Notes: generated from the letters alone by a model not told the origin. Numbered from the stretch's first letter, positions 1-6,272 are shown. The stretch is 6,272 nucleotides of DNA from Saprospiraceae bacterium (GCA_014379665.1 JACMLK010000484.1:1-6272); one strand, 5' to 3'. Numbers and translations are program-made.

Positions 1-60
1 CTGCAGAAACAGATACTGCAGAAACAGATACTGCAGAAACAGATACTGCAGAAACAGAAG
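1..60 (+). repeat. 15-bp in-frame tandem repeat, four copies visible
   Basis: The unit CTGCAGAAACAGATA occurs three times exactly (1-15, 16-30, 31-45). A fourth copy at 46-60 differs only in its last three bases (AAG instead of ATA). Each unit encodes one AETDT pentapeptide and carries one PstI-type CTGCAG. The following 61-90 is a degenerate continuation built from ACAGAAGA-like pieces. The array may extend upstream of the window, so the true copy number is unknown. Identical DNA in the copies, not just identical peptide, points to recent slippage or unequal-crossover expansion. Confidence 0.95.
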
Positions 61-104
61 ATACAGAAGAAACAGAAGATACAGAAGATAAAAAGGAATC
101 CTGA
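1..104 (+). CDS. C-terminal end of an unidentified protein with an acidic AETDT-repeat tail (partial, 5' end outside window)
   Basis: Only the last 33 codons are present; the frame begins at base 3 and ends at the TGA at 102-104. The visible peptide is three copies of AETDT (starting A-E-T-D-T), then AETED and a Thr/Glu/Asp-rich stretch, ending in DKKES. It contains no aromatic residues, and its only hydrophobic residues are alanines, so it should be a disordered, strongly negative tail. Acidic low-complexity C-terminal extensions are common on Bacteroidota housekeeping proteins, for example several ribosomal proteins and chaperones, but nothing here identifies the folded part. The frame is supported by a repeat unit that is a multiple of three and by a terminator about 75 bases after the stop. 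The function cannot be named from this fragment. Confidence 0.7.
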   Translation, partial: AETDTAETDTAETDTAETEDTEETEDTEDKKES

Positions 105-178
105 CCACTGAAATAGGGATTAATAAATGGTGCATTCTGTTATTTTAAGGATGCAGGATATGTTAGGATGACATTATA

Positions 179-219
179 AAAACCTGGTAAAACTGAAAAT
201 TTTATCAGGTTTTCTTTTA
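179..219 (+). terminator. Rho-independent terminator after the AETDT-tail gene
   Basis: The arms AAAACCTGGTAAAA (179-192) and TTTTATCAGGTTTT (200-213) pair over 14 positions with a single G-T wobble, around a 7-base loop. A T-rich run (TTTTCTTTT, 210-218) starts in the right arm and continues past it. The hairpin lies 75 bases after the stop of the upstream gene and 68 bases before the next start, so it separates the two transcription units. Confidence 0.8.
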
Positions 220-261
220 TCAATTTGAGCTTAGTTTCAGGATTTTAACCATTAAATTGTA

Positions 262-269
262 TAACTTTA
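262..269 (+). promoter_or_regulatory. Possible -7 promoter element for the 456-residue protein gene
   Basis: TAACTTTA matches the Bacteroidota -7 consensus TAnnTTTG in all but the final base. It sits between the upstream terminator and the ATG at 287, where a promoter is expected. The only -33-like sequence is a weak TTTC at 235-238, 23 bases upstream. Transcription from it would give a leader of roughly ten bases. This is a position-and-pattern inference only. Confidence 0.25.
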
Positions 270-286
270 CATTAAAAAAATAAATT

Positions 287-1657
287 ATGGAAGCCTTATC
301 AGCAAATTATAAAAACCATCTTGAACAATTAAAAGCAGCCATTCAAAACTCTGATATTTTAGCTGCATATCTCGAAGATGAATCAGAAGAAGTTTATAAA
401 TCAATGGTTGACACATTTGAGCCACATATTCTTGAATTATATACATTAGTTGCTGATAAAAATCCTTTACAGCTGATTGCGCTTGAAAAAGAATTGCTTG
501 ATGAAGGCTTTGAAGGTTTGTTTTTGCCACGTATCCTTGGGTATTCTGTATTAAGAGGAGAACTGGACCATAATTATAAATACAAAAGACCTCAGGATCA
601 TTTTAAAAACATTCTCAGCACCATTTGTGAATCCACAAATTTCGATTTCATTAAATTGAGAATTGGACAAACTGTACAGGTAGGTTTCGCTTTGAGCAGC
701 GATATTTGGTTGACAAATTTTATGGAACACCTGACAAACAAAAGAGTAAAATCCTTTTTAAATATTCAAAAATTAGACAAATTCAGGGAGGCCAGTCAAC
801 GCAAGATTGGATACGATAGTTACAAAAAACAGTTTCAAAACCAGAATTATGTCACTGCCGATTTTCCTAAAACAGTGTCTGATTTGAAAATATTCGGATC
901 ATCGTTGATAAGTTTTTTGCTTTACAGAGCAAATTGGAAATTTGATAATTCAAATGTACTTCCATACCTTGACCACCTGATTGATAATACTTCTTTGCAC
1001 AATGATCAGGATTTTTTAGAAATTATCATGATTACCGGTATGTTTTATGACGTCAGTGCATCTTCACAAAAAACAATTACCTCCATCTTTGATAAGTTGA
1101 GAAAAGAGGATGAAAGTTTTTCAACTAAATACTTTGAACATTTACTTAAGCTATACAGGAGTGAAGTTGAAATTACACCTGATGCAGACAAAAGAATGTC
1201 AAAAATTATAAATAAAAAAGTCAAGGATGACGTATCTGCATATTATTCTCTTATGGAAGTAGTGCACACAAAGGGCTATGTTCATGAAGACACCATAAAA
1301 TCTGTTAAGGGATATTATGATTTACATAAAGGTTTAAGTATAGAAAACGAATGTATCAGGGAAAGTATTTTCGGATATTGTGAGAGTTTCCTGAACAATC
1401 TGGATACAGACAGTTATCATGAATATTTTGAAATCAATAAAGTATTTGTTTCTTACATTCATACCTTTTATAATCAGAAATTCAATCAGAATATTAAAGA
1501 CCTGAGTCTGGCATACTTAAGTAAGCTGCTCATTGCTTACCCTGATAAAAGAGGCAGGGACTATCAGGATATAAAGAAATTTGTTACCAATACATTCCTT
1601 GACCTTGGATTTAAGTCTGAAAAGGAGTTGTTGGAAATATTTAAAACAAAAAAATAG
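287..1657 (+). CDS. Uncharacterised 456-residue, probably helical cytosolic protein
   Basis: The frame is open from ATG 287 to TAG 1655-1657 with even, ordinary codon use. The start follows an A-rich stretch (AAAAAAATAAATT) with no Shine-Dalgarno, as is usual in Bacteroidota; no in-frame start lies closer to the terminator. I do not recognise the family. The protein has no signal peptide and no membrane segment, only three cysteines (C114, C356, C365), many Lys, Glu, Asp, Phe and Tyr residues, and helix-favouring sequence along most of its length. Examples are residues 8-40, 45-75, 200-235, 262-293 and 425-456. A region at about 96-185 with basic and aromatic residues (YKYKRPQDHF, then a Lys-rich stretch) is less regular. 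An alpha-solenoid-like fold is possible but is a guess. It is a stand-alone gene, with a terminator before it and a convergent gene after it, so the neighbourhood gives no functional hint. Confidence applies to the gene being real, not to a function. Confidence 0.9.
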   Translation: MEALSANYKNHLEQLKAAIQNSDILAAYLEDESEEVYKSMVDTFEPHILELYTLVADKNPLQLIALEKELLDEGFEGLFLPRILGYSVLRGELDHNYKYKRPQDHFKNILSTICESTNFDFIKLRIGQTVQVGFALSSDIWLTNFMEHLTNKRVKSFLNIQKLDKFREASQRKIGYDSYKKQFQNQNYVTADFPKTVSDLKIFGSSLISFLLYRANWKFDNSNVLPYLDHLIDNTSLHNDQDFLEIIMITGMFYDVSASSQKTITSIFDKLRKEDESFSTKYFEHLLKLYRSEVEITPDADKRMSKIINKKVKDDVSAYYSLMEVVHTKGYVHEDTIKSVKGYYDLHKGLSIENECIRESIFGYCESFLNNLDTDSYHEYFEINKVFVSYIHTFYNQKFNQNIKDLSLAYLSKLLIAYPDKRGRDYQDIKKFVTNTFLDLGFKSEKELLEIFKTKK

Positions 1658-1673
1658 ATAAATTTTATCTATT
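1641..1673 (-). terminator. Probable AT-rich terminator for the CoA-binding protein gene, overlapping the 3' end of the convergent gene
   Basis: AATAGATAA (1653-1661) and TTATCTATT (1665-1673) form a 9-bp stem with a 3-base loop. Read on the minus strand, the stem runs straight into a T-rich tract, because the + strand has seven A's at 1648-1654 and AAAA at 1643-1646. This is the stem-plus-U-tract arrangement of intrinsic termination for leftward transcription. It lies about 100 bases past the stop of the leftward gene and covers the stop codon of the rightward gene. The stem has only one G-C pair, so it would be weak. In the rightward direction no T tract follows it. Confidence 0.45.
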
Positions 1674-1773
1674 GTTAAAAAGTCAGGACGAATATAACTG
1701 TTGGTCTTATGCTTTATGCCATATCTGTTAAAAATGGCAAACTTCGTTATTCACTTATTTTGTAGACAAGGCA

Positions 1774-2139
1774 CTAATATTGATGTAGATTCAGAAGCAC
1801 CAACGTGCACGCATTTTCAGTCTGAATACCTTTGGATACAGCCATCAGATTTAATTCCGGATTTTCAGTTCCGGGATTGAAGATAATCCTTCTGGGTTTC
1901 AAACTCAACATGTATTGATAATATTTTTTTTGATTTTCCGGGTTAAGATATAAAGTGATTGTATCTACATTTAAGAAATTTTCTGCTATAGTTTTTATTT
2001 CCACATCCATCACCTTTCCTTTTCTGGCACCTATAGCAAGCACATTATATCCATTTTCCTTCAACAAACGGATGGCAATATTTGAATATCTGCTTCTATT
2101 TTCTGAAGCCCCAAGCACTAAAGTGTTCATTTCCTTCAT
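1774..2139 (-). CDS. Small CoA-binding (Rossmann-fold) protein, YccU / CoA_binding_2 type
   Basis: The protein has 121 residues, normal for these single-domain proteins, which resemble the CoA-binding domain of succinyl-CoA synthetase alpha and acyl-CoA synthetases standing alone. Visible hallmarks are the N-terminal beta strand and glycine turn TLVLGAS followed by ENRSRYS (residues 6-19), the second strand YNVLAIGARKGKV (31-43), the NPGTENPEL loop (88-96), and the C-terminal ENACTLVLL strand (108-116). The family usually reads something like GASxNPxRYS, PGAENxE and EACTLVML. Its members bind CoA or a similar nucleotide, but most have no assigned cellular role. The start is uncertain: ATG 2139 gives MKEMNTLVLG, while Met4 (ATG at 2130) gives MNTLVLG, closer to typical family starts. 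No convincing promoter is seen upstream on this strand. It converges with the 456-residue protein gene, with 116 bases between the stops. Confidence 0.9.
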   Translation of the reverse strand: MKEMNTLVLGASENRSRYSNIAIRLLKENGYNVLAIGARKGKVMDVEIKTIAENFLNVDTITLYLNPENQKKYYQYMLSLKPRRIIFNPGTENPELNLMAVSKGIQTENACTLVLLNLHQY

Positions 2140-2382
2140 TAATCTGACAATTAGTTTGACGTGTATGATTTATTATAAATGAACAATTAACATACTTTTT
2201 CCATCTTTAGTTTTTGATAAAGAACTTACATTTTTGAAATTAATGTTGCAGTTATAGTAAATATTAAAAAGTAGTATTATATTTACGCTGTTTTTAATTA
2301 AGTAATTGTATTAGTATTTAATTTAATATGTAAATTATTTATATTATTCAGTTTATATAATAATAATTACATATAATTTTAT

Positions 2383-2390
2383 TAAATTTG
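2383..2390 (+). promoter_or_regulatory. -7 promoter element upstream of the large secreted protein gene
   Basis: TAAATTTG is an exact match to the Bacteroidota TAnnTTTG element, 18 bases before the ATG at 2409. Transcription would start about 7 bases after it, leaving a leader of roughly a dozen bases. The expected -33 TTTG/TTG is not visible at the usual 17-20 base spacing, where the sequence is AT-only. The whole 2140-2408 spacer is extremely AT-rich; I see no RNA gene or small ORF in it. Confidence 0.45.
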
Positions 2391-2408
2391 ATCATATCCA
2401 AAGCCTAA

Positions 2409-5402
2409 ATGATCCTTAAAAACCGAATAAGATTTATGTATGCTATGCTTATGTTTTTCATAAGCATACAGACCAATTTTATCCAAGGTCAATGCAATTT
2501 TTCACAGGGTCCTATCGGTGAATTGTGTTCAAGCGCCATTTACATATGTGGCAGTGATCTGGATGGTTTTAGTTCTACATTACCTGATTCATTATCAGCC
2601 ACTCCAACATGGCCTGTACTTTGCGGTGGTAATGGCACTGCAGATAATATCCTCTGGTTTTCATTCACACCTTGCAGTAACAAAGTTACAATAGAAATTA
2701 CACCTTCAAATTGCACAGTAGTGAGCAACATTTATAAAGGTATTCAGGCTGGTATGTTTACAAAATGTGATGTAAATCATTCGGTGGCATGTACGGATCA
2801 CACGGGAGGTGACGGAATCATTACACCGATTACATTGACATCTTCCGATTTTATGCCTGGGGATATTGGTTATTTTTTTATTGATGGATATGCCGGGTCA
2901 GTATGTGAGTTTAAAATTCGTGTGATAGAAGGGATAGATACTTCACCTGTACAATCTCCTGATCCTTCCATTCTGGATGACGGATTTATTACCGGGGATA
3001 ATATCATTAGTTGTAATGAAGTTCATACCATTCAGAAGTACAATCTGACTGTTCCGGAATGCCAGGTAAATTATAACGCAGCTTGCGGACAAACATCCAT
3101 CAATGCAGCGGACAGCATATGTTATGTATGGAACATTACCCCATCCAGCGGCCGGTATTTTAATAACCAGGACAGTCTTGGTCTTTTTTCAGATATTGTA
3201 TTTACAAAACCAGGAACATATTCTATATCTGCAACTGGTTATTTTCATCCTTTTTATGGTGGAAGCTGTGCCAATGCGGCATGCGGCAATATCATCAGTT
3301 GGACGGTGACTGTGACTGGTCCGGATACTATTTCAAATACACTAATTAATATATGTCCCGGGAATTCATTTTTTTACTGCGGAGCTGATATTTCTACAGA
3401 TTCTGTAGTATATTGTACTATAGATACCTGTACTGTAATGAAACAGGAATTCAAGGTAAGTAACGATCAACTGAACTTGTTGGGTACCAAATTTATTTGT
3501 CAGGGAGAAAGTTTTGTATTTCAAGGCATAAGCTATAGTATTAATGGATCTTATGAAGTCAGAGACCAAACTGATTGCACGCTGCTTCACAGATTTCAAG
3601 TGGAAACGATTGATTTGAACGTTGACATTCCAACGGTGAACACACTGCTTAATTGCAATAATACATCTATACCTCTAACGGCTTTAGGGATTGCTTCAGG
3701 CCCGGGTTCATTAATGTATTCTTGGAAAGATATTTCCGGTAATGAAATCGGTCTTGTTAATACTTTAAATGTATCATCCCCTGGTAAATATATTGTTGAA
3801 GTGAAGTACAATGCTACCAATTCAGTATGTCTGGCCACAGATGAAATTACCATTACTCAGGATATAAAAAAGCCTGAAGTTTCAGCCATAAAGCCTGTTT
3901 TAAAATGCAGGCTACCGAATGATCCCGCATCATTATTGACTGTAACGACCAATGATTTGCTTTCTTTTTCTGAATGGACTACACCTGCGGGAATGAAAAG
4001 TACCGGAATGAATATCGTAGTTGACTCATTAAATGTGGCAACGGGTCTTCCATATATATTTACTGCAATTGGTCTTAACGGATGTAAGCTGGATACAAGC
4101 TTTAATATTTCAACAAATTATGCCGTTGCCATAGTAGATGTTCAGGGAGATGATCTGACATGTTTTCAACCCATGTCAAAATTGATGCTGACCTCCAGTT
4201 TGCCATGGGATTCTATCCGGTGGGAACGAATGGATCCTGATTACAGAATTTTTTATAACAGTAACAATAGTGTTAATATTCTGACTGATACAGCAGGTAG
4301 ATACAGAGCCAATGTTATGGCTGATACCAGTCATTGTTGGAGTTATGGAGAAAAAGAAATTGAAAATCATAAGGCGTATCCTTTGGCAATGGCAGGTCCT
4401 GATCAATATTGGTATTGTAATACCACAGAGGTGAGTGTAACGCCTATTGCAAATAGTGGCAATGAATTTCAATATTTCTGGGGTACTAACGGTGGCATTA
4501 TTTTGTCAGGTACAGAAGAATCAAAATTATTGGCAGGAGGACCAGGCATATATTTATTAAACGTTTTTGATAAAGATAGTGGATGTCAGTCAAATGACAC
4601 CATTCAGATCTTTCAGGAAAAGAATATCCCTCAGGCTATATTATGGAGGGCAGATGATATACATTGTTTTGGACAAAATGATGGTCAGATTTTCATTGAT
4701 ACAGTAGAGGGTGGTTTTGAGCCTTATATATTTACCATAAATGGTTTGAAAATGGACTCAACTGTGATAGCAAACTTATCACCGGGTTCTTATCTTATTG
4801 AAGTAAAAGACAAACATGGTTGTCCCGTGAGCATATCTGTTGAAATTTATGAACCACCTTTATTTGAAATCGACGTTACAGAGGAATTTTCCATTGCATT
4901 TAGTGATATATTGGATATAGATTTTGATTCAAATTATCCTGATGATCAGATTTCTGAAATAAAGTGGACTAACAGTAAAGGCGAAATAATCGGAAATGAT
5001 TTTATTTTAACCTTTTCATCTTTTGATTCAGATGTGGTTGATTTGGAAGTTATAACAGAAAAGGGGTGTATCTCCAGGTCAAAAATCGTCATAAATGTCG
5101 AAAATGAATTAAATATATTTTTCCCCAATATATTTTCACCCAATGGGGATAATAGTAATGACAGATTTATTATCTGGAAGAATAAAGTTCCTGCAAATAT
5201 TGACAGATTATGCATTTATGACAGGTTTGGCAATAAAGTGTATGATCAGCAAAATTTTGAATTTGACAATAATCCGCTAGGATGGGATGGGACTTTTAAC
5301 AATCAACAGGTGGAAACCGGTGTTTATGTTTATGTTGTGGAATATACTGATTACACAGGCATCAAACATATCATAAAAAAAGACCTGACTCTTATCAGAT
5401 AA
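2409..5402 (+). CDS. Large secreted multidomain protein with SprB-type repeat and T9SS type B C-terminal sorting domain
   Basis: This is a 997-residue extracellular or cell-surface protein. A Sec signal peptide covers residues 1-27: basic KNRIR, then hydrophobic MYAMLMFFISI, with probable cleavage near IQG|QC. Next comes a Cys-rich beta domain (about 36-174) beginning ELCSSAIYICGSDLDGF and containing NILWFSFTP and IEITPSNC, a layout I associate with Saprospiria secreted proteins. A PKD-like region follows at 195-305, then two degenerate units of the C-x-G-x-S-F type at 310-400. Four Ig/PKD-like domains lie at about 402-486, 487-570, 571-658 and 659-745; the last starts AGPDQYWYC, a typical signature. 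A SprB-type repeat occupies 750-819 (CFGQNDGQIFID, LSPGSYLIEVKDKHGC). The CHU_C / gliding-associated type B sorting domain is at about 902-997, with FPNIFSPNGDNSNDRF, YDRFGNKVY, WDGTFNNQQVETGVYVY and a basic end, KKDLTLIR. This domain directs export across the outer membrane by the type IX system. About 33 cysteines suggest disulfides. No catalytic domain is seen, so an adhesin or structural role is inferred. Met10 is a possible later start but would lose the basic n-region. Confidence 0.93.
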   Translation: MILKNRIRFMYAMLMFFISIQTNFIQGQCNFSQGPIGELCSSAIYICGSDLDGFSSTLPDSLSATPTWPVLCGGNGTADNILWFSFTPCSNKVTIEITPSNCTVVSNIYKGIQAGMFTKCDVNHSVACTDHTGGDGIITPITLTSSDFMPGDIGYFFIDGYAGSVCEFKIRVIEGIDTSPVQSPDPSILDDGFITGDNIISCNEVHTIQKYNLTVPECQVNYNAACGQTSINAADSICYVWNITPSSGRYFNNQDSLGLFSDIVFTKPGTYSISATGYFHPFYGGSCANAACGNIISWTVTVTGPDTISNTLINICPGNSFFYCGADISTDSVVYCTIDTCTVMKQEFKVSNDQLNLLGTKFICQGESFVFQGISYSINGSYEVRDQTDCTLLHRFQVETIDLNVDIPTVNTLLNCNNTSIPLTALGIASGPGSLMYSWKDISGNEIGLVNTLNVSSPGKYIVEVKYNATNSVCLATDEITITQDIKKPEVSAIKPVLKCRLPNDPASLLTVTTNDLLSFSEWTTPAGMKSTGMNIVVDSLNVATGLPYIFTAIGLNGCKLDTSFNISTNYAVAIVDVQGDDLTCFQPMSKLMLTSSLPWDSIRWERMDPDYRIFYNSNNSVNILTDTAGRYRANVMADTSHCWSYGEKEIENHKAYPLAMAGPDQYWYCNTTEVSVTPIANSGNEFQYFWGTNGGIILSGTEESKLLAGGPGIYLLNVFDKDSGCQSNDTIQIFQEKNIPQAILWRADDIHCFGQNDGQIFIDTVEGGFEPYIFTINGLKMDSTVIANLSPGSYLIEVKDKHGCPVSISVEIYEPPLFEIDVTEEFSIAFSDILDIDFDSNYPDDQISEIKWTNSKGEIIGNDFILTFSSFDSDVVDLEVITEKGCISRSKIVINVENELNIFFPNIFSPNGDNSNDRFIIWKNKVPANIDRLCIYDRFGNKVYDQQNFEFDNNPLGWDGTFNNQQVETGVYVYVVEYTDYTGIKHIIKKDLTLIR
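2444..2468 (+). repeat. Perfect 10-bp hairpin inside the signal-peptide codons
   Basis: TATGCTTATG (2444-2453) and CATAAGCATA (2459-2468) are exact inverted repeats around a TTTTT loop, beginning 35 bases after the start codon. A second, mutually exclusive 7-bp pairing is possible between TGTATGC (2437-2443) and GCATACA (2464-2470). The region codes for the hydrophobic core of the signal peptide. Because the loop is all T and little T follows the stem, it does not resemble an ordinary terminator. It could slow early translation or influence mRNA stability, or be chance in AT-rich sequence. Confidence 0.85.
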
Positions 5403-5477
5403 TTTACGGTGCATTAAATGCAATATTGAATTCTTTTCCTGTTATCTGGTTAAATATTTTATAAAATTACATATAAA

Positions 5478-5509
5478 AAAAATATAATATTATAAATTAT
5501 TATATTTTT
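5478..5509. repeat. AT-only 12-bp inverted repeat upstream of exbB
   Basis: AAAAATATAATA (5478-5489) and TATTATATTTTT (5498-5509) are perfectly complementary across an 8-base spacer. The flanking A run on the left and T run on the right give it the shape of a weak bidirectional intrinsic terminator for the large secreted protein gene, whose stop is 75 bases upstream. Its right arm also contains nearly all of the putative exbB -7 element, so it could instead be an operator. The stem has no G-C pair, and such sequences arise readily by chance in spacers this AT-rich. Confidence 0.6.
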
Positions 5510-5510
5510 G
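5503..5510 (+). promoter_or_regulatory. -7 promoter element upstream of exbB
   Basis: TATTTTTG matches the Bacteroidota TAnnTTTG element exactly and is followed by GC-containing sequence (CAGG). Initiation about 7 bases downstream would leave a 5' leader of about 60 bases before ATG 5577. No TTTG-like -33 element is visible at normal spacing; that stretch is an A/T run. It implies that exbB is transcribed independently of the large gene upstream. Confidence 0.45.
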
Positions 5511-5576
5511 CAGGAATTTAAAATACTTGAGTTAAAGAATTCGTTTAATCCTTAGTAATCAACACAAAATCAAATC

Positions 5577-6272
5577 ATGCTTAATCTTAGTTTTGTATTA
5601 TTTCAGGCAGATACTATCATTGAAGAACCAAATATTGCGACATCTCAGAATATTGTAGATATCATTATTGCAGGAGGTTGGATGGGTATTGCAAATGTAT
5701 TGATATTGTTATTATTATCTTTTATTGCCTTGTATATTTTTATTGAAAGATGGCTGACAATAAAAAGAGCCGGTAAAATTGACGAAAACTTTATAAATAA
5801 TATCAGGGCATCCGTTGCGTCAGGAAACATCGACGGAGCTAAAGCACTTTGCAGAGCGACCGATACACCTTCAGCCAGAATGATTGAAAAGGGATTGATG
5901 CGTATAGGTAAACCCTTAAAAGACATTGATGCCGCTATTGAAAATGTGGGTAATCTGGAGATTTTTAAGTTGGAAAAGAATTTGTCAACATTGGCAAGTA
6001 TAGCCGGAGCTGCACCAATGATTGGATTTTTAGGTACAGTGACAGGTATGATTCTGGCATTCTACACTATGGCATCCCAGGACAACGTGAGCCCTGCATT
6101 ACTGGCTGGTGGAATTTATCAGGCATTGATTACAACAGCTTTCGGTTTAGTGATAGGTATATTTGCTTTTGTTGGATATAACTTACTGGTAGCCAATGTA
6201 GATAAGGTGGTCTTCCAGATGGAGAAAACAACGATTGACTTTATGGACCTTTTGCAGGAACCAACCCGTTAA
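5577..6272 (+). CDS. exbB: ExbB/TolQ/MotA-family proton channel subunit
   Basis: The protein has 231 complete residues, the usual ExbB size, with its TAA as the last codon in the window. ExbB forms the inner-membrane pentameric channel that, with ExbD, uses the proton-motive force to drive TonB and so TonB-dependent outer-membrane uptake. Three membrane segments are visible: about residues 34-57 (GGWMGIANVLILLLLSFIAL then IFIERW), 138-164 and 174-205. Between the first and second is a cytoplasmic domain with the family-like stretch GNIDGAKALC and a conserved LEKNLSTLASIAGAAP approach. The core motif GFLGTVTGMI is at 150-159, and GIYQALITTAFGLVIGI (179-195) carries the channel-lining threonines. 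The periplasmic N-terminus (about residues 1-30, with TIIEEPN) followed by IIIAGGWMG is the layout typical of Bacteroidota ExbB. TolQ or a gliding/T9SS GldL role is less likely: GldL has only two membrane helices. The expected exbD and tonB partners would lie just downstream, outside the window. The start is supported by the lack of any upstream in-frame Met and by the A-rich leader. Confidence 0.93.
   Translation: MLNLSFVLFQADTIIEEPNIATSQNIVDIIIAGGWMGIANVLILLLLSFIALYIFIERWLTIKRAGKIDENFINNIRASVASGNIDGAKALCRATDTPSARMIEKGLMRIGKPLKDIDAAIENVGNLEIFKLEKNLSTLASIAGAAPMIGFLGTVTGMILAFYTMASQDNVSPALLAGGIYQALITTAFGLVIGIFAFVGYNLLVANVDKVVFQMEKTTIDFMDLLQEPTR

Noticed and set aside
1..60. Short direct repeats as a CRISPR array
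   Set aside because: The units are contiguous 15-mers with no spacers and lie in an open reading frame ending in a stop.
1717..1739. TGCCAT/ATGGCA hairpin between the convergent genes as a bidirectional terminator
   Set aside because: The stem is only 6 bp with an 11-base loop, and no T tract follows it on either strand.
1955..2182. 75-residue open frame on the + strand opposite the CoA-binding gene
   Set aside because: It is antisense to a recognisable family member, and its hydrophobic composition is the expected shadow of that frame.
2330..2375. Imperfect AT-only inverted repeat before the large secreted protein gene
   Set aside because: Pairing needs a bulge and uses only A/T low-complexity sequence, so chance explains it.
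4176..4472. 98-residue open frame on the - strand within the large secreted protein gene
   Set aside because: It is a shadow of a clearly supported gene, with no recognisable domain and no promoter or start context. The other minus-strand frames inside this gene and inside exbB were dismissed for the same reason.
5410..5422. TGCATTAAATGCA hairpin just after the large secreted protein gene as a terminator
   Set aside because: At most 5 bp pair and no T run follows directly; the downstream AT-only inverted repeat is a better candidate.
5577..6272. GldL-type motor for gliding or T9SS, suggested by the adjacent T9SS cargo gene
   Set aside because: The protein has three membrane helices and the ExbB core motifs (GFLGTVTGMI, ALITTAFGL); GldL is a two-helix protein with different sequence.

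Overview
The window looks like chromosomal DNA from a member of the Bacteroidota, most likely of the Saprospiria type. The evidence is the low G+C content with very AT-rich spacers, the absence of clear Shine-Dalgarno sites, two exact matches to the Bacteroidota -7 promoter element (TAnnTTTG), and a 997-residue secreted protein. That protein ends in a type B sorting domain of the type IX secretion system (T9SS, CHU_C / gliding-motility-associated C-terminal domain) and carries a SprB-type repeat. The lineage below phylum is inferred from the style of this large protein and is less certain.

Layout. Positions 1-104 hold the last codons of a + strand gene whose C-terminus is an acidic AETDT pentapeptide repeat encoded by a 15-bp tandem repeat; a good rho-independent terminator follows at 179-219. 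A gene at 287-1657 (+) encodes a 456-residue, apparently helical cytosolic protein that I do not recognise. A short gene at 1774-2139 (-) encodes a small CoA-binding (Rossmann-fold) protein of the YccU/CoA_binding_2 type. It converges on the 456-residue gene, and its probable terminator overlaps the end of that gene. After a 269-bp AT-rich spacer, 2409-5402 (+) encodes the large T9SS cargo protein. After a further 174-bp spacer with a promoter-like element inside an inverted repeat, 5577-6272 (+) encodes a complete ExbB/TolQ-type proton channel whose stop codon is the last three bases of the window.

How the genes relate. They do not look like one operon: each is separated by more than 100 bp, one is on the opposite strand, and terminators or promoter-like elements lie between them. 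ExbB probably starts a TonB-energising cluster (exbB-exbD-tonB) that continues beyond the window. The large secreted protein is a cell-surface or extracellular product of the T9SS. Nothing ties the 456-residue protein or the CoA-binding protein to either.

I see no clear sign of an undescribed multi-gene system. The most unusual local items are the AETDT tail, a perfect 10-bp hairpin in the signal-peptide codons of the large secreted protein, the AT-only inverted repeat overlapping the putative exbB -7 element, and the unrecognised 456-residue protein. No RNA genes, CRISPR arrays, insertion sequences or attachment sites were found.
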